DNA of 64,000 nucleotides from an uncultured Pelagibacteraceae bacterium (GCA_902570125.1 CACFXK010000004.1:1-64000); one strand, 5' to 3'. Shown: positions 16,330-25,943, counted from the stretch's first letter. The notes: generated from the letters alone by a model not told the origin. Numbers and translations: made by a program.

Positions 16330-16703
16330 TGAGTTATGAATGGGATAATAAAAAACCAACAGCACAAATGCTTGGAAGATGGCAGCCATTTCATGAGGGT
16401 CACTATACTTTATTTAAAGAGATCATCAAAAAGACCGGTCAAGTGTGTATTCAAATAAGAGACGTCCAAGGAGTTGATGACAATCCATTCGACTTTGAAA
16501 CGGTAAAAAAAAATATTGAAAATAAATTAAATCCTGAATTTGAAGGAAGATTTAAAATAATGATGGTGCCAAATATTACAAATATTTGTTATGGGAGAGG
16601 AGTTGGTTACAAAATTGAGGAGATAGTGTTGTCTGAAGAAATACAAAAAATTTCTGCCACAAAAATTAGAGCTAAAATGCGTGAAGATGGTGAGTTAAAA
16701 TAA
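16329..16703 (+). CDS. HxGH-type nucleotidylyltransferase
   Basis: The 124-aa protein belongs to the cytidylyltransferase-like (HIGH) superfamily. GRWQPFHEGH near the N-terminus carries the HxGH motif (H22-H25), and ISATKIRAKM near the C-terminus matches the ISxTxIR motif of NMN adenylyltransferases. The N-terminal GRWQPFH pattern is like NadR or archaeal NMNAT, but the protein is shorter. It adds a nucleotide to a phosphorylated substrate with release of pyrophosphate. It is coupled by TAATG to the P-loop kinase, so the two form a likely kinase-nucleotidylyltransferase module. Identity of the nucleotide and substrate is open. Confidence 0.72.
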   Translation: MSYEWDNKKPTAQMLGRWQPFHEGHYTLFKEIIKKTGQVCIQIRDVQGVDDNPFDFETVKKNIENKLNPEFEGRFKIMMVPNITNICYGRGVGYKIEEIVLSEEIQKISATKIRAKMREDGELK

Positions 16704-16710
16704 TTACAAT

Positions 16711-17484
16711 ATGAATGTAAAAACAAAAAAATTAGGAAACGGAATTACAAATGTAATAATTAATGATCCTAAAACTTATAATTCACTTTCATTTAAAACT
16801 TTAAGGGATCTTTTGAATACTTTTACTCGATTAGATAAGGATGATAATACAAGAGTAATAATATTAGAGGGATCAGGTAAAGGATTCAGCGCCGGCCATA
16901 ATCTTAAAGAGGTTGGTGGAATTAAAAATAGATTAAATCACTTAAAATTATTTAATCTTTGCTCAAAATTAATGATGAAAATTGTTGAAGGAAAGAAGCC
17001 TGTTATTGCAAAAGTACATGGTGCAGCTTATGCAGCTGGATGTCAGTTAGCCGCAAGTTGTGACCTTGCTTACAGTACAACAAATGCCACCTTTGCAACA
17101 CCAGGAGTAAATATAGGACTTTTCTGCAGTACTCCGATGGTTGCTGTGAGTAGAAAAGTAACTCGTAAAATCATGATGAAGATGCTTTTAACTGGAGAGC
17201 CAATAAATGCTAAATATGCAAAAGATATTGGTTTAATTAATGATTGTTTTTCAAGCAAAAAACTTAATTCAGAAGTTTTAAAAATTGCAAAAACCATTTC
17301 TTCAAAATCAAATTTAACAATTAAAATTGGTAAACAAGCTTTCTACAAACAATTAGAAATGCCATTAGGAGATGCATACAAATTTACGAGTAAAATGATG
17401 ACTTTAAATATGGCCTCAAAAGATGCAAAAGAGGGAATATCAGCTTTTTTACAAAAAAGAAAACCTAACTGGAAAAATAAATAA
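16711..17484 (+). CDS. Enoyl-CoA hydratase/isomerase family protein (ECHDC3-like)
   Basis: The 257-aa crotonase has the oxyanion-hole stretches GSGKGFSAGHNLKEV and GAAYAAGCQLAASCDLAYS. The following segment, ATFATPGVNIGLFCSTPMVAVSRK, is of the ECHDC3 subgroup. Both glutamates that act as acid/base in ordinary hydratases (E144 and E164 of rat mitochondrial hydratase) are replaced in this stretch, so classical hydratase activity is doubtful. It starts 7 bp after the nucleotidylyltransferase gene and precedes a CoA-binding-fold protein. It could process an acryloyl- or methylated acyl-CoA, but that is only context. Confidence 0.85.
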   Translation: MNVKTKKLGNGITNVIINDPKTYNSLSFKTLRDLLNTFTRLDKDDNTRVIILEGSGKGFSAGHNLKEVGGIKNRLNHLKLFNLCSKLMMKIVEGKKPVIAKVHGAAYAAGCQLAASCDLAYSTTNATFATPGVNIGLFCSTPMVAVSRKVTRKIMMKMLLTGEPINAKYAKDIGLINDCFSSKKLNSEVLKIAKTISSKSNLTIKIGKQAFYKQLEMPLGDAYKFTSKMMTLNMASKDAKEGISAFLQKRKPNWKNK

Positions 17485-17505
17485 TAATTATTTTAAATTT
17501 TAATT

Positions 17506-17973
17506 ATGAACGACGATCAAATTAAATCTATTTTAAGAAAATCAAAAGTCATAGCAATGATTGGTGTTAGTTCGGAGAAAAAAGGAGAAGATAAAAAAAA
17601 TCTTAAAAGAAAGCCAGCAAATGTAGTCATGAAGTATATGCAAAACTTTGGTTATAAAGTGATACCCATAAACCCTTTTGCAGTAGGTGAAGTTGTAAAT
17701 GGTGAGCCAATGGTTGAAAGCTTGGATAAAATCAAAGAAGATATAGATATAGTTGATGTTTTTAGACCTTCAAACGAAGCAGAAGGCATTGCAAAAGAAG
17801 CAATTAAAAAAGGAACTAAAGTATTATGGTTACAATATGGAATTCATAGTGATGAAGCTCAAGCGATTGCTGAAAATGAAAAAATTGAATTTATTTCTAA
17901 CAGATGCATAAAGCAGGAATACCAAAAACTTTTTCAAAAATCTAATCCAGTTTTTCCAGTACTGAAAGATTAA
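17506..17973 (+). CDS. CoA-binding Rossmann-fold protein (YccU-like)
   Basis: This 155-aa protein matches the CoA_binding_2 domain seen in E. coli YccU and in the N-terminus of acyl-CoA synthetases. It has VIAMIGVSSEK (nucleotide loop), VIPINPFAVGEVVNGEP, VDVFRPSNEAEGIAKEAI and WLQYGIHSDEAQAIAE. The final NRCIKQEYQKLF includes the conserved cysteine near the end. It is soluble and probably binds CoA or a related nucleotide; no enzymatic role is established for the family. Its stop overlaps the next start by TAATG. Confidence 0.85.
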   Translation: MNDDQIKSILRKSKVIAMIGVSSEKKGEDKKNLKRKPANVVMKYMQNFGYKVIPINPFAVGEVVNGEPMVESLDKIKEDIDIVDVFRPSNEAEGIAKEAIKKGTKVLWLQYGIHSDEAQAIAENEKIEFISNRCIKQEYQKLFQKSNPVFPVLKD

Positions 17974-18542
17974 TGAAAAAAGTATTTTTGGTTTATGGTC
18001 ATTATAATGAAAAATCTTTCAATTCAGCAATCAAAGATGCTTTTATAAAATCAGCAGAAGAAAAAGGTCATTCAGTAGAATGTATAGATTTATATAAAGA
18101 AAAGTTTAACCCAGTATATGCTGGTGAAAAAGCTGACGAAGTAGTTTTAGATCACAGAAAAAAAATAGATGAATCTGATTTAATTGTCCTTGTAGCACCT
18201 ATTTGGAACTATAGAATGCCAGCAATATTAGAGGGATGGATAGATAAAGTATTAGCACCACCTTGGGCTTTTTCTTTTAAGAAACTTATCGGTAACCATG
18301 GATATGCTGTAGGAAAACTAAAAAGTAAAAAAGCTATAATTTTCTGCACATATGGCTCTCCAAGATTTTCAATTACAGATTTTTTTTTAAATTTACCCCT
18401 CAGAAGAATTAAAAAAGGTATTTTTAATAAGTGTGGTATTTATGACATTGCCTATAAACGATATTTTGCTGTACCATTTGTTTCGAATGAAAAAAGAATT
18501 GAATTTTTGGAAGATGTTAAAAATACAGCCAGCAATCTATAG
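17973..18542 (+). CDS. NQO1/MdaB-like flavodoxin-fold NAD(P)H oxidoreductase
   Basis: The 189-aa protein has the flavodoxin_2 fold. The N-terminal YGHYNEKSFNSAIKDAF is the FMN/FAD phosphate region. DLIVLVAPIWNYRMPAILEGWIDKVL is the diagnostic stretch of NQO1/Kef-associated quinone reductases, and FKKLIGNHGYAVGKLKSKKAIIFCTYGSP completes the flavin site. It reduces quinones or similar acceptors by two electrons in the cytoplasm. It overlaps the start of the DUF4864 gene by about 29 bp. The physiological substrate is unknown. Confidence 0.85.
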   Translation: MKKVFLVYGHYNEKSFNSAIKDAFIKSAEEKGHSVECIDLYKEKFNPVYAGEKADEVVLDHRKKIDESDLIVLVAPIWNYRMPAILEGWIDKVLAPPWAFSFKKLIGNHGYAVGKLKSKKAIIFCTYGSPRFSITDFFLNLPLRRIKKGIFNKCGIYDIAYKRYFAVPFVSNEKRIEFLEDVKNTASNL

Positions 18543-18987
18543 TATCTTTTTTCTATTTATTTTTTCATTTAATGAATTATCTGCTGAGATAAGAAAACCA
18601 AATCCAGAGATAAAGCCAAGAGAAGTTATTGAGATACAACTCAATGCTTTAATGAAGAATGATAGTCCTGAAAAAGACAGCGGTATAATTCAAACCTGGT
18701 TTTTTGCTCACCCAAACAATCAAAGAGTTACAGGACCTATTGAGAGATTTAAAAACATGATTAAGACCGATTCTTATTCGATGCTTTTAAATCATGAAAA
18801 TTATGAAATTGTAGAAGTTTATAAGTCAAAAGGTGTTTCGACATTTGAAGTGACCATAATGGATAAAGATAAAAAATATTACAAATTCAAATGGCAAGTT
18901 GAAAAATATGAAATTGACGGATTTTTAAAAAATTGTTGGCTAACTACCGCTGTATCTCAACCAATGCCAATGGGCTCTTCTATTTAA
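18514..18987 (+). CDS. Secreted DUF4864-like protein
   Basis: The 157-aa product from ATG 18514 begins MLKIQPAIYSIFFLFIFSF, a good signal peptide ending near LSAE. The mature part has PREVIEIQLNALMKND, QTWFFAHPNNQRVTGP and RFKNMIKTDSYSMLL, the pattern of DUF4864, a small cone-like fold family of unknown role. An in-frame ATG at 18487 would add nine residues ahead of the signal peptide and is less likely. The start lies inside the end of the flavodoxin-fold gene. The next gene overlaps its stop by one base (TAATG). Confidence 0.7.
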   Translation: MLKIQPAIYSIFFLFIFSFNELSAEIRKPNPEIKPREVIEIQLNALMKNDSPEKDSGIIQTWFFAHPNNQRVTGPIERFKNMIKTDSYSMLLNHENYEIVEVYKSKGVSTFEVTIMDKDKKYYKFKWQVEKYEIDGFLKNCWLTTAVSQPMPMGSSI

Positions 18988-19202
18988 TGAAAAAACCTAG
19001 TTTTCCAGTACGAATTGCAATACTTATGGCAATTCTTTGTATCCCACCGATTGGTGCCACCCAGATAGGTTGGTATTATTTTGGACAAACTATGGGAGTA
19101 AATTTTGGTATGGCTGCAGGAGTGGTGAGTGTAATAACTGCCGCATATTTAATGTACCAAATGGGTTGGAGAGATGACGATGATGATGATTATCACTATT
19201 AG
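18987..19202 (+). CDS. Small two-helix membrane protein, 71 aa
   Basis: Start at ATG 18987 (overlapping the DUF4864 stop) gives a protein with two hydrophobic helices (about 8-30 and 38-60). The first carries AILMAILCIPPIGATQIG and the second GMAAGVVSVITAAYLMYQMG. It ends in an unusual acidic run WRDDDDDDYHY. No family is recognised. The acidic tail could bind metals or stay cytoplasmic as an interaction site. The frame is intact and tightly coupled, so it is probably a real gene. Confidence 0.65.
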   Translation: MKKPSFPVRIAILMAILCIPPIGATQIGWYYFGQTMGVNFGMAAGVVSVITAAYLMYQMGWRDDDDDDYHY

Positions 19203-19242
19203 AATTATGTTTAGTTTATAAAAAAAATTTAGTAAAAATCAC

Positions 19243-21678
19243 ATGATGAAATCTAAAGCAAAAGTTGTAGTAGTAGGTGGTGGAGTTGTTGGTGTTAGTG
19301 CTCTTTATCACTTAGCTAAAAAGGGCTGGTCTGATGTTGTTTTGATTGAAAGAAAGGAATTAACCTCAGGTTCAACATGGCATGCAGCCGGGTTACTTCC
19401 ATTATTTAATATGAGCTACTCAGTTGGCCAGTTACATAAATATGCAGTTAATCTTTATAAAAGTTTAGAGGAAGAAACAGGCAAGAATGTCGGATTTAGC
19501 GTTGTGTCAAATATTAGATTAGCAGACAACAAAGATAGAATGGATGAGTATCATCAATACGCTGGAGTTGCAAAAACTATCGGAGTAGATGTAAAATTTC
19601 TAACACCAGATCAAGTAAAAGAAATTTGGCCTTTGTGTAATACAAAGGATTTAATTGGAGCAATTCAACATCCTGAAGATGGATATATTCAACCTGCAGA
19701 TTTAACACAAGCATTAGCAACGGGCGCAAGAAATAGAGGTGCCGAGATTTATAGAAATACAACAGTCCTGGCAATGAAACAAAATAAAGATGGATGGGTA
19801 GTTGAAACAGATAAGGGATCTATAGAATGTGAACACGTAATTTCATGTTCAGGAAATTTTGCTAGACAAACTGGTAAGATGGTTGGTTTAGATATTCCAG
19901 TAATACCAGTTGAACATCAATATATTGTAACAGAGCCACATCCGGAAATTCAAAAAAGAAAAAAAGAAGGTCTTCCTGAAATGGGAGTTTTAAGAGATAG
20001 TGATAGCAGATGGTACATGAGAGAAGAAGCAGGTGGTTTAATTTTAGGACCATATGAAGATGGGGCACCTGCTTGTTATGTAAATGGTCCTTCAAAGGAA
20101 TCTGAGTATGAACTTTTCCAAGAAGATCTAGATAGACTTGCTCCTCATATTGAAGGAGCTATTCATAGAGTTCCTGCATTTGGAGAAGTGGGTGTAAAAA
20201 AAGTTTATAACGGTGCTATTTGCTATACTCCAGATGGAAATCCGATAGTTGGTCCTGCATGGGGTTTAAAGAACTTTTGGATTAACGAAGGTCATAGTTT
20301 TGGTATTACAGCAGCCGGTGGAGCCGGATGGCAACTAGCTGAATGGATTGTTGATGGTGAACCTACCATTGATATGCTTGGAGTAGAACCAAGAAGATAT
20401 GGAGATTATTGCTCAAAATCATATCTTAAAGAAAAAAATGAAGAAGCTTATAGCCATGTATTTATAACTCACTTTCCAGACGAGGAAAGACCAGCCGCAA
20501 GACCTTTAAGAACAGCGCCATGTTATGACAGAATGAAAAATCTTGGTGCAGTTTTTGGTCAAAAATTTGGATGGGAAAGACCAAACTTTTTTGCAACTGA
20601 TGGTATGGAACAAAAAGATGATTGGTCATTTAGAAGATCTAATTGGTTCAAAGCAGTTGAAAAAGAATGCAAAAATGTAAAAGAAAATGTGGGTCTATTA
20701 GACATGACAGCTTTTGCTAAATGTAGAATTAAAGGACCTGGAGCTGAAGAATTTTTAGATAAGTTGGTAGCTAATAAATTACCAAAAAAAGTTGGTAGAA
20801 TTAACTTATGTCATGCATTGAATACAAAGGGAGGTGTTCACTCAGAATTTACAATAATGAGAGAGTCAGAAAATAGTTTTTATCTTGTTTCTGCCGGGGC
20901 TTACCAAAGATTGGATCACGATTGGATATTTGGTTGGATGCCAAAAGATGGATCAGTTCAATTTGAGAACTTAACAAATAGTAAAGGTGTTCTTGTAGTA
21001 TCAGGACCGAAAGCAAGAGAATTAATGCAAAGAGTATCAAAAGATGACTTTTCAAATGAAAATTTCAAATGGTTAAGTGCAAAACAAGTTGACGTTGGCT
21101 TTGCACCCGTTAACGCTATGAGGGTTAACTTTGTTGGAGAGCTTGGATGGGAACTTCATCATCCTATTGAATATCAAAATCATATTTTCGATAAACTTAT
21201 GAATGCAGGTCAAGACTTAGGTTTAAAACCTTACGGCATTAGAGCTATGAATAGTTTAAGAGTTGAAAAATCATATAAACTAGTTGGAACTGAATTATCA
21301 ATTGAGTATTCACCTTACGAAAGTGGATTAGATAGATTTATTCATCCAAACAAAGGAAGTTTTATTGGACTAGATGCTTTAAATAAATGGAGAGAAAAAG
21401 GCTTTGACAATAAGCTTGTTACTCTAGAGGTACACGAAACTAGTGATGCGGATGTGTTAGGAAACAACCCAATTTATGAAAATGGTAGTGTTGTAGGACG
21501 TGCAACTGGCGGTGACTTTGGATTTAGACTAGGAAAATCTATCGCACTTGGAATGGTTAAACCTGAATTAGCAAATGTTGGACAAAAACTAAGGATTGAT
21601 ATACTAGGTAAAATGCATGAGGCAACAATTTTAGAAGAAAGTCCTTACGATGCAGAAAATAAATTATTGAGAGCTTAA
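19243..21678 (+). CDS. Sarcosine/dimethylglycine dehydrogenase-like FAD/GcvT flavoprotein (paralog 2)
   Basis: The 811-aa protein has the same two-domain plan as the paralogs at 10018 and 32524. An FAD domain (GGGVVGVS at 12-19; covalent-FAD histidine H47 in [10 protein letters not shown]) is followed by an FAO_M-like linker and a GcvT folate domain from about 430 ([15 protein letters not shown] near 625-640). It oxidises an N-methyl group and gives 5,10-methylene-tetrahydrofolate. Immediately downstream and overlapping are etfB, etfA and then ETF-QO, the usual electron acceptors of these dehydrogenases, so the locus is a complete oxidation and electron-transfer unit. Two adjacent ATGs (19243 and 19246) are possible starts. 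Confidence 0.88.
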   Translation: MMKSKAKVVVVGGGVVGVSALYHLAKKGWSDVVLIERKELTSGSTWHAAGLLPLFNMSYSVGQLHKYAVNLYKSLEEETGKNVGFSVVSNIRLADNKDRMDEYHQYAGVAKTIGVDVKFLTPDQVKEIWPLCNTKDLIGAIQHPEDGYIQPADLTQALATGARNRGAEIYRNTTVLAMKQNKDGWVVETDKGSIECEHVISCSGNFARQTGKMVGLDIPVIPVEHQYIVTEPHPEIQKRKKEGLPEMGVLRDSDSRWYMREEAGGLILGPYEDGAPACYVNGPSKESEYELFQEDLDRLAPHIEGAIHRVPAFGEVGVKKVYNGAICYTPDGNPIVGPAWGLKNFWINEGHSFGITAAGGAGWQLAEWIVDGEPTIDMLGVEPRRYGDYCSKSYLKEKNEEAYSHVFITHFPDEERPAARPLRTAPCYDRMKNLGAVFGQKFGWERPNFFATDGMEQKDDWSFRRSNWFKAVEKECKNVKENVGLLDMTAFAKCRIKGPGAEEFLDKLVANKLPKKVGRINLCHALNTKGGVHSEFTIMRESENSFYLVSAGAYQRLDHDWIFGWMPKDGSVQFENLTNSKGVLVVSGPKARELMQRVSKDDFSNENFKWLSAKQVDVGFAPVNAMRVNFVGELGWELHHPIEYQNHIFDKLMNAGQDLGLKPYGIRAMNSLRVEKSYKLVGTELSIEYSPYESGLDRFIHPNKGSFIGLDALNKWREKGFDNKLVTLEVHETSDADVLGNNPIYENGSVVGRATGGDFGFRLGKSIALGMVKPELANVGQKLRIDILGKMHEATILEESPYDAENKLLRA

Positions 21679-22427
21679 TGAAAATTTTAGTCGCTGTAAA
21701 AAGAGTTATTGATTATAACGTTCAAATTAGAGTTAAAGAAGACGGTAGTGGAGTTGTTACTGATAACGTTAAAATGTCAACAAACCCACCGGATGACAAT
21801 GCTATTGAAGAAGCTGTAAAAATTAAAGAGTCAGGTAAAGCAACAGAAATAATAGCAGTTACTGTTGGTGAAGAAAAAGCTCAAGAGACAGTTAGAAAAG
21901 CTTTAGCGGTAGGGGCGGATAGAGGAATTCATGTAAAAATTGATGGAACCGTTGAGCCTCTTGCTGTTTCTAAAATTTTAAAAAAAATTGTTGAAAAAGA
22001 AAATCCAGACTTAGTTTTTATGGGTAAACAAGCAATTGATGATGACTGTAATCAAACAGGTCAAATGTTAGCAGCACATTTAAATTGGCCACAAGCAACT
22101 TTTGCCTCAAAAATAGAAGTGAACGATAAATCATTACAGGTCACTAGAGAAGTGGATGAAGGTTTGGAAACTATTGAAGTTAATACACCAGCTATTGTTA
22201 CATGTGATTTAAGATTGAATGAGCCAAGATATGCGTCACTGCCAAATATTATGAAAGCTAAGAAAAAACCTATTGAACAGATTAATGCGTCAGATCTAGG
22301 AGTTGATACAAATCCTAGAATAGAACATATTAAGATTGAAGAACCTCCGAAAAGAAAAGCGGGTATTAAAGTTGCGAGTGTTGAAGAATTAGTACAAAAA
22401 TTAAAAAATGAGGCTAAAGTAATTTAA
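21678..22427 (+). CDS. etfB: Electron transfer flavoprotein beta subunit
   Basis: The 249-aa protein has the full ETF-beta fold: [19 protein letters not shown] at the start, [16 protein letters not shown], the [20 protein letters not shown]-binding loop and [28 protein letters not shown], the family signature near residues 170-200. It carries AMP and partners EtfA to shuttle electrons from flavin dehydrogenases to ETF-QO. TAATG overlaps join it to the upstream dehydrogenase and the downstream etfA, giving strict co-expression. Confidence 0.96.
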   Translation: MKILVAVKRVIDYNVQIRVKEDGSGVVTDNVKMSTNPPDDNAIEEAVKIKESGKATEIIAVTVGEEKAQETVRKALAVGADRGIHVKIDGTVEPLAVSKILKKIVEKENPDLVFMGKQAIDDDCNQTGQMLAAHLNWPQATFASKIEVNDKSLQVTREVDEGLETIEVNTPAIVTCDLRLNEPRYASLPNIMKAKKKPIEQINASDLGVDTNPRIEHIKIEEPPKRKAGIKVASVEELVQKLKNEAKVI

Positions 22428-23380
22428 TGTCAGTTTTATTAATAGCAGAGCATAACAACAAAGAAGTAAAACCATTTACTTTAAATGCAATTACCGCTGC
22501 ATCACAAATTGATCAAGATCTTCATGTATTATTAATTGGAAGTAAGGCAGATGATGTTGCAAAATCTTTATCTGAAGTTCCTTTGGTAAAAAAAGTTCTG
22601 CATATAGACCACGAAATTTATGAAAATTATATTGCTGAGAATTATACTGCAGCAATTTTAAAACACGCTGATAAATATTCGCATATTATTTGCTCAGCAA
22701 ATACATTTGGAAAAAACCTTATGCCAAGAGTAGCAGCATTATTAGATATTTCACAAGTGAGTGATATTATAAAAGTAATATCTCCTGATACTTTTTTAAG
22801 ACCAATTTATGCTGGGAATGCATTTGCTACAGTTAAAAGCAATGATGAAAAAAAATGTGTTACTATTAGACCAACGTCATTTGAAGCAGCAGAAACAACT
22901 GGCGGATCTGCTGAAATAGAAAAAATCGACGCAGCAGATCAAAGTGAAAATACGAAATTTATAAATAGAGAAGAAATTAAATCAGATAGACCTGAATTAG
23001 GCACAGCCAGAATAGTAATTTCAGGTGGAAGAGGCTTACAAAGTGGTGAAAACTTTAAACTAATAACTGATGTAGCGGACAAATTAAACGCAGCAATTGG
23101 AGCTTCAAGAGCTGCAGTTGATGCTGGATATATCACAAACGAACATCAAGTGGGACAAACAGGAAAAGTTGTTGTGCCTGATTTATATATAGCAGTTGGA
23201 ATTTCTGGAGCCATTCAACATTTAGCAGGAATGAAAGAAAGTAAAGTTATTGTTGCTATAAATAAAGATGGTGAAGCACCTATTTTTAGTGTCGCAGATT
23301 ATGGTCTGGAAGCTGATTTATTCGAAGCACTTCCTCAATTCTTAGAGGAACTGAACAAATTAAACACTATACAAAAATAA
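22427..23380 (+). CDS. etfA: Electron transfer flavoprotein alpha subunit
   Basis: The 317-aa protein has an ETF N-terminal domain ([14 protein letters not shown]) and a C-terminal FAD-binding domain. The latter has RIVISGGRGLQSGENF (about 202-217), ASRAAVDAGYI, the QVGQTGKVV loop and LYIAVGISGAIQHLAGM. It holds the ETF FAD. It follows etfB with a 1-bp overlap. It is slightly longer than the typical 310 residues and intact. Confidence 0.96.
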   Translation: MSVLLIAEHNNKEVKPFTLNAITAASQIDQDLHVLLIGSKADDVAKSLSEVPLVKKVLHIDHEIYENYIAENYTAAILKHADKYSHIICSANTFGKNLMPRVAALLDISQVSDIIKVISPDTFLRPIYAGNAFATVKSNDEKKCVTIRPTSFEAAETTGGSAEIEKIDAADQSENTKFINREEIKSDRPELGTARIVISGGRGLQSGENFKLITDVADKLNAAIGASRAAVDAGYITNEHQVGQTGKVVVPDLYIAVGISGAIQHLAGMKESKVIVAINKDGEAPIFSVADYGLEADLFEALPQFLEELNKLNTIQK

Positions 23381-23401
23381 CAAATACTGTAAGAAATTAG
23401 T

Positions 23402-25021
23402 ATGTCCAGAGAAGTGATGGAATACGATGTTGTAATCGTAGGTGGCGGGCCATCGGGACTTTCAACTGCAATAAAATTAAAGCAGTTAAACCCAGATATT
23501 AATGTCTGCCTTTTAGAAAAAGCATCTGAAATAGGTGCACATATTTTATCCGGGAACGTGTTTGAAACACGAGCCTTAGACGAACTATTGCCAAATTGGA
23601 AAGATCTTAACCCGCCAATTAAAACAAAAGTTAATAAAGAAAAATTTCTATTTCTAGGAAAGACAAAAAAAATAAGTTGGCCAACTTGGTTATTACCAAA
23701 AGTGCAACAAAATCATAATAATTATATTATTAGTCTTGCTAATTTATGTAGATGGTTAGCAGAGCAAGCTGAAAGTCTTGGAATTGAAATATTCCCAGGT
23801 TTTCCGGCAAGTGAAGTTTTATATAATGAAGATGGTTCTGTTAAGGGTGTAGCAACCCAAGATATGGGTTTAGATAAAGAGGGTAATAAAAAAGATGGTT
23901 ATGAACCAGGAATGGAACTTCATGCGAAAGTTACAGTTTTTGCAGAAGGGTGCAGAGGACATTTGGGTAAAGAATTAATCAAAAAATTTGATTTAGATAA
24001 AGGAAAAGATCCACAACAGTATGGAATAGGATTTAAAGAAATTTGGGAATTAAAAGAAGAAAATCACGACGAAGGCTTAGTGATGCATACGGCAGGCTGG
24101 CCATTAGATAATAGTACATATGGTGGAAGTTTTGTTTATCATGCTGAAAATAAACAGATATTTTTAGGATATGTCATTGGTCTTGATTATAAAAATCCTC
24201 ACCTTTCACCGTTTGATGAATTTCAAAAATTTAAGACTCATCCTGCGATTAGATCAATATTAGAAGGTGGTAAAAGAATATCATACGGAGCAAGAGCACT
24301 TATAGAGGGAGGTTTTCAAAGTCTACCTAAGATGTTTATGCCAGGTGCATTATTAGTTGGTTGTGATGCTGGTACATTAAATATGCCAAAAATTAAAGGA
24401 TCACATACTGCAATGAAAAGTGGAATGATTGCAGCAGAAACTATTATTGATCACATAAAATCAAGCAAAGAATTATCTAATTATGAGGAAAAATTTAAAA
24501 AAAGTTGGGTTTATAAAGAGTTATATGAGGCTAGAAATGTTAAACCTAGCTTTAGTTGGGGTTTAATTCTTGGTATAATATTTACAGGGATTGATCAAAT
24601 TTTATTTAAAGGAAGATTGCCATTCACACTTAAACACAAACATGCCGATCACGAAACTTTAAAACCAGCAAGTGAAATGCCAAAAATAGATTATCCAAAA
24701 CCAGATAATGTTATTACATTTGATAAAACTAGTTCAGTTTATCTAACGGGAACTAATCATGCTGAAAATCAACCAGTACACCTTCAACTTAAAGACAAAG
24801 ATTTACCAATAAAATATACTTTAGGTAAATACGATGAACCTGCACAAAGATATTGTCCAGTTGGAGTTTATGAAATTCAAAAAGAAAATGATGTTGAGAA
24901 ATTTGTGATTAATTCTCAAAATTGCATTCATTGTAAAACTTGCGATATAAAAGAGCCATCACAAAATATTACCTGGGTCACGCCAGAAGGTGGGGGTGGA
25001 CCTAAGTACGGAAATATGTAG
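23402..25021 (+). CDS. Electron transfer flavoprotein-ubiquinone oxidoreductase
   Basis: The 539-aa protein has an N-terminal FAD domain (GGGPSG at 14-19), a central domain with GIGFKEIWELKEENHDEGL and the membrane-associated quinone-binding region. It ends in a C-terminal 4Fe-4S domain with cysteines in RYCPVGVYE and NCIHCKTCDI. It accepts electrons from ETF and reduces ubiquinone at the inner membrane. It lies 21 bp after etfA and completes the route from the methylamine dehydrogenases to the respiratory chain. The stop codon directly abuts the stop of the convergent DUF2237 gene. Confidence 0.95.
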   Translation: MSREVMEYDVVIVGGGPSGLSTAIKLKQLNPDINVCLLEKASEIGAHILSGNVFETRALDELLPNWKDLNPPIKTKVNKEKFLFLGKTKKISWPTWLLPKVQQNHNNYIISLANLCRWLAEQAESLGIEIFPGFPASEVLYNEDGSVKGVATQDMGLDKEGNKKDGYEPGMELHAKVTVFAEGCRGHLGKELIKKFDLDKGKDPQQYGIGFKEIWELKEENHDEGLVMHTAGWPLDNSTYGGSFVYHAENKQIFLGYVIGLDYKNPHLSPFDEFQKFKTHPAIRSILEGGKRISYGARALIEGGFQSLPKMFMPGALLVGCDAGTLNMPKIKGSHTAMKSGMIAAETIIDHIKSSKELSNYEEKFKKSWVYKELYEARNVKPSFSWGLILGIIFTGIDQILFKGRLPFTLKHKHADHETLKPASEMPKIDYPKPDNVITFDKTSSVYLTGTNHAENQPVHLQLKDKDLPIKYTLGKYDEPAQRYCPVGVYEIQKENDVEKFVINSQNCIHCKTCDIKEPSQNITWVTPEGGGGPKYGNM

Positions 25022-25396
25022 TTAAGAAAGATCTATTGCAAATTTTTTTAAAGTTTCAATTGGTACCAACTTTAAAGTATTAACGTGGGTTTTTTTCAAA
25101 TATATAGAACATCCAATTCCTGCTTCTAAAGCTCTTGCAACCCAACTAGCACATACACACCAGTTATCTCCATCAACCAATCCAGGAAAACCAAATTCAG
25201 GGTGAGGTGTTATCAAATCGTTACCAGCCTCCTTACACCATTCTAAAAATTCGTTGTTAACTTTTACACAAACTGTGTGTAAACCACGGTCGTTTTCATC
25301 TGTGTTACAACAACCGTCTCTGAACCAACCAGTTAATGGATTTTTTGAACATTCTTCAAGATCCTCACCAAGAACGTTTTTTTGAGCCTCACTCAT
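25022..25396 (-). CDS. DUF2237 family protein
   Basis: The 124-aa protein matches DUF2237. It has KNVLGEDLEECSKNPLTGWFRDGCC at the start, HTVCVKVNNEFLEWCKEAGNDLITP in the middle and GLVDGDNWCVCASWVARA, with many conserved cysteines and tryptophans. The family is widespread in marine bacteria and has no assigned function; the cysteines could bind a metal. It follows hisI on the minus strand with a 1-bp overlap and may share its message. Confidence 0.88.
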   Translation of the reverse strand: MSEAQKNVLGEDLEECSKNPLTGWFRDGCCNTDENDRGLHTVCVKVNNEFLEWCKEAGNDLITPHPEFGFPGLVDGDNWCVCASWVARALEAGIGCSIYLKKTHVNTLKLVPIETLKKFAIDLS

Positions 25397-25863
25397 TAAA
25401 TTTTAGTAGGATTAGGTTGTCCTTTATAAACAACTTCTGGATCAAATTTTTTCTTTTTTTCTTCAAATTTCATTTCTACTTTACGTCCATTTTCAATTTT
25501 CCCTGTAGGTACTGATCGATAAAAACATGATCTGTAACCAACATGACAACTTGCACCATCACCAATATCTACAGTTATCCAAACTGCATCTTGATCATCG
25601 TCAATTCTTATTTCTTTTACTTTTTGAGTGAAGCCACTAGTTTTTCCTTTATGCCAAATCTCTTTTCTAGACCTGCTCCAGTAGTGAGCTTCTTTTGTTT
25701 CTATTGTTAATTTTAAAGCTTCAACATTCATATAACCGTGCATTAGAATCTCTTTGGTTTCTGCACATGTTGTAATTACAGGGATTAAACCATCATTATC
25801 GAATTTTGGAGATAATAGGTTACCTTCCTCTATATCAGCGACATTTTCTCTTTTTTTAAACAT
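25396..25863 (-). CDS. hisI: Phosphoribosyl-AMP cyclohydrolase HisI
   Basis: The 155-aa protein is the single-domain PRA-CH of histidine biosynthesis, opening the purine ring of phosphoribosyl-AMP. It has MHGYMNVEAL, YWSRSRKEIWHKG, IDDDQDAVWITVD (metal-site aspartates) and ASCHVGYRSCFYR with zinc cysteines. There is an extra C-terminal tail of about 30 residues ending YKGQPNPTKI. It is separate from the other his genes, divergent from folE across 80 bp. Confidence 0.94.
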   Translation of the reverse strand: MFKKRENVADIEEGNLLSPKFDNDGLIPVITTCAETKEILMHGYMNVEALKLTIETKEAHYWSRSRKEIWHKGKTSGFTQKVKEIRIDDDQDAVWITVDIGDGASCHVGYRSCFYRSVPTGKIENGRKVEMKFEEKKKKFDPEVVYKGQPNPTKI

Positions 25864-25943
25864 ATATAAGTCGCAATATCTAACATATTACTAAATATAT
25901 TAAATATTTTAAATTTAAGGATTTATATATATAAAAACCCATC

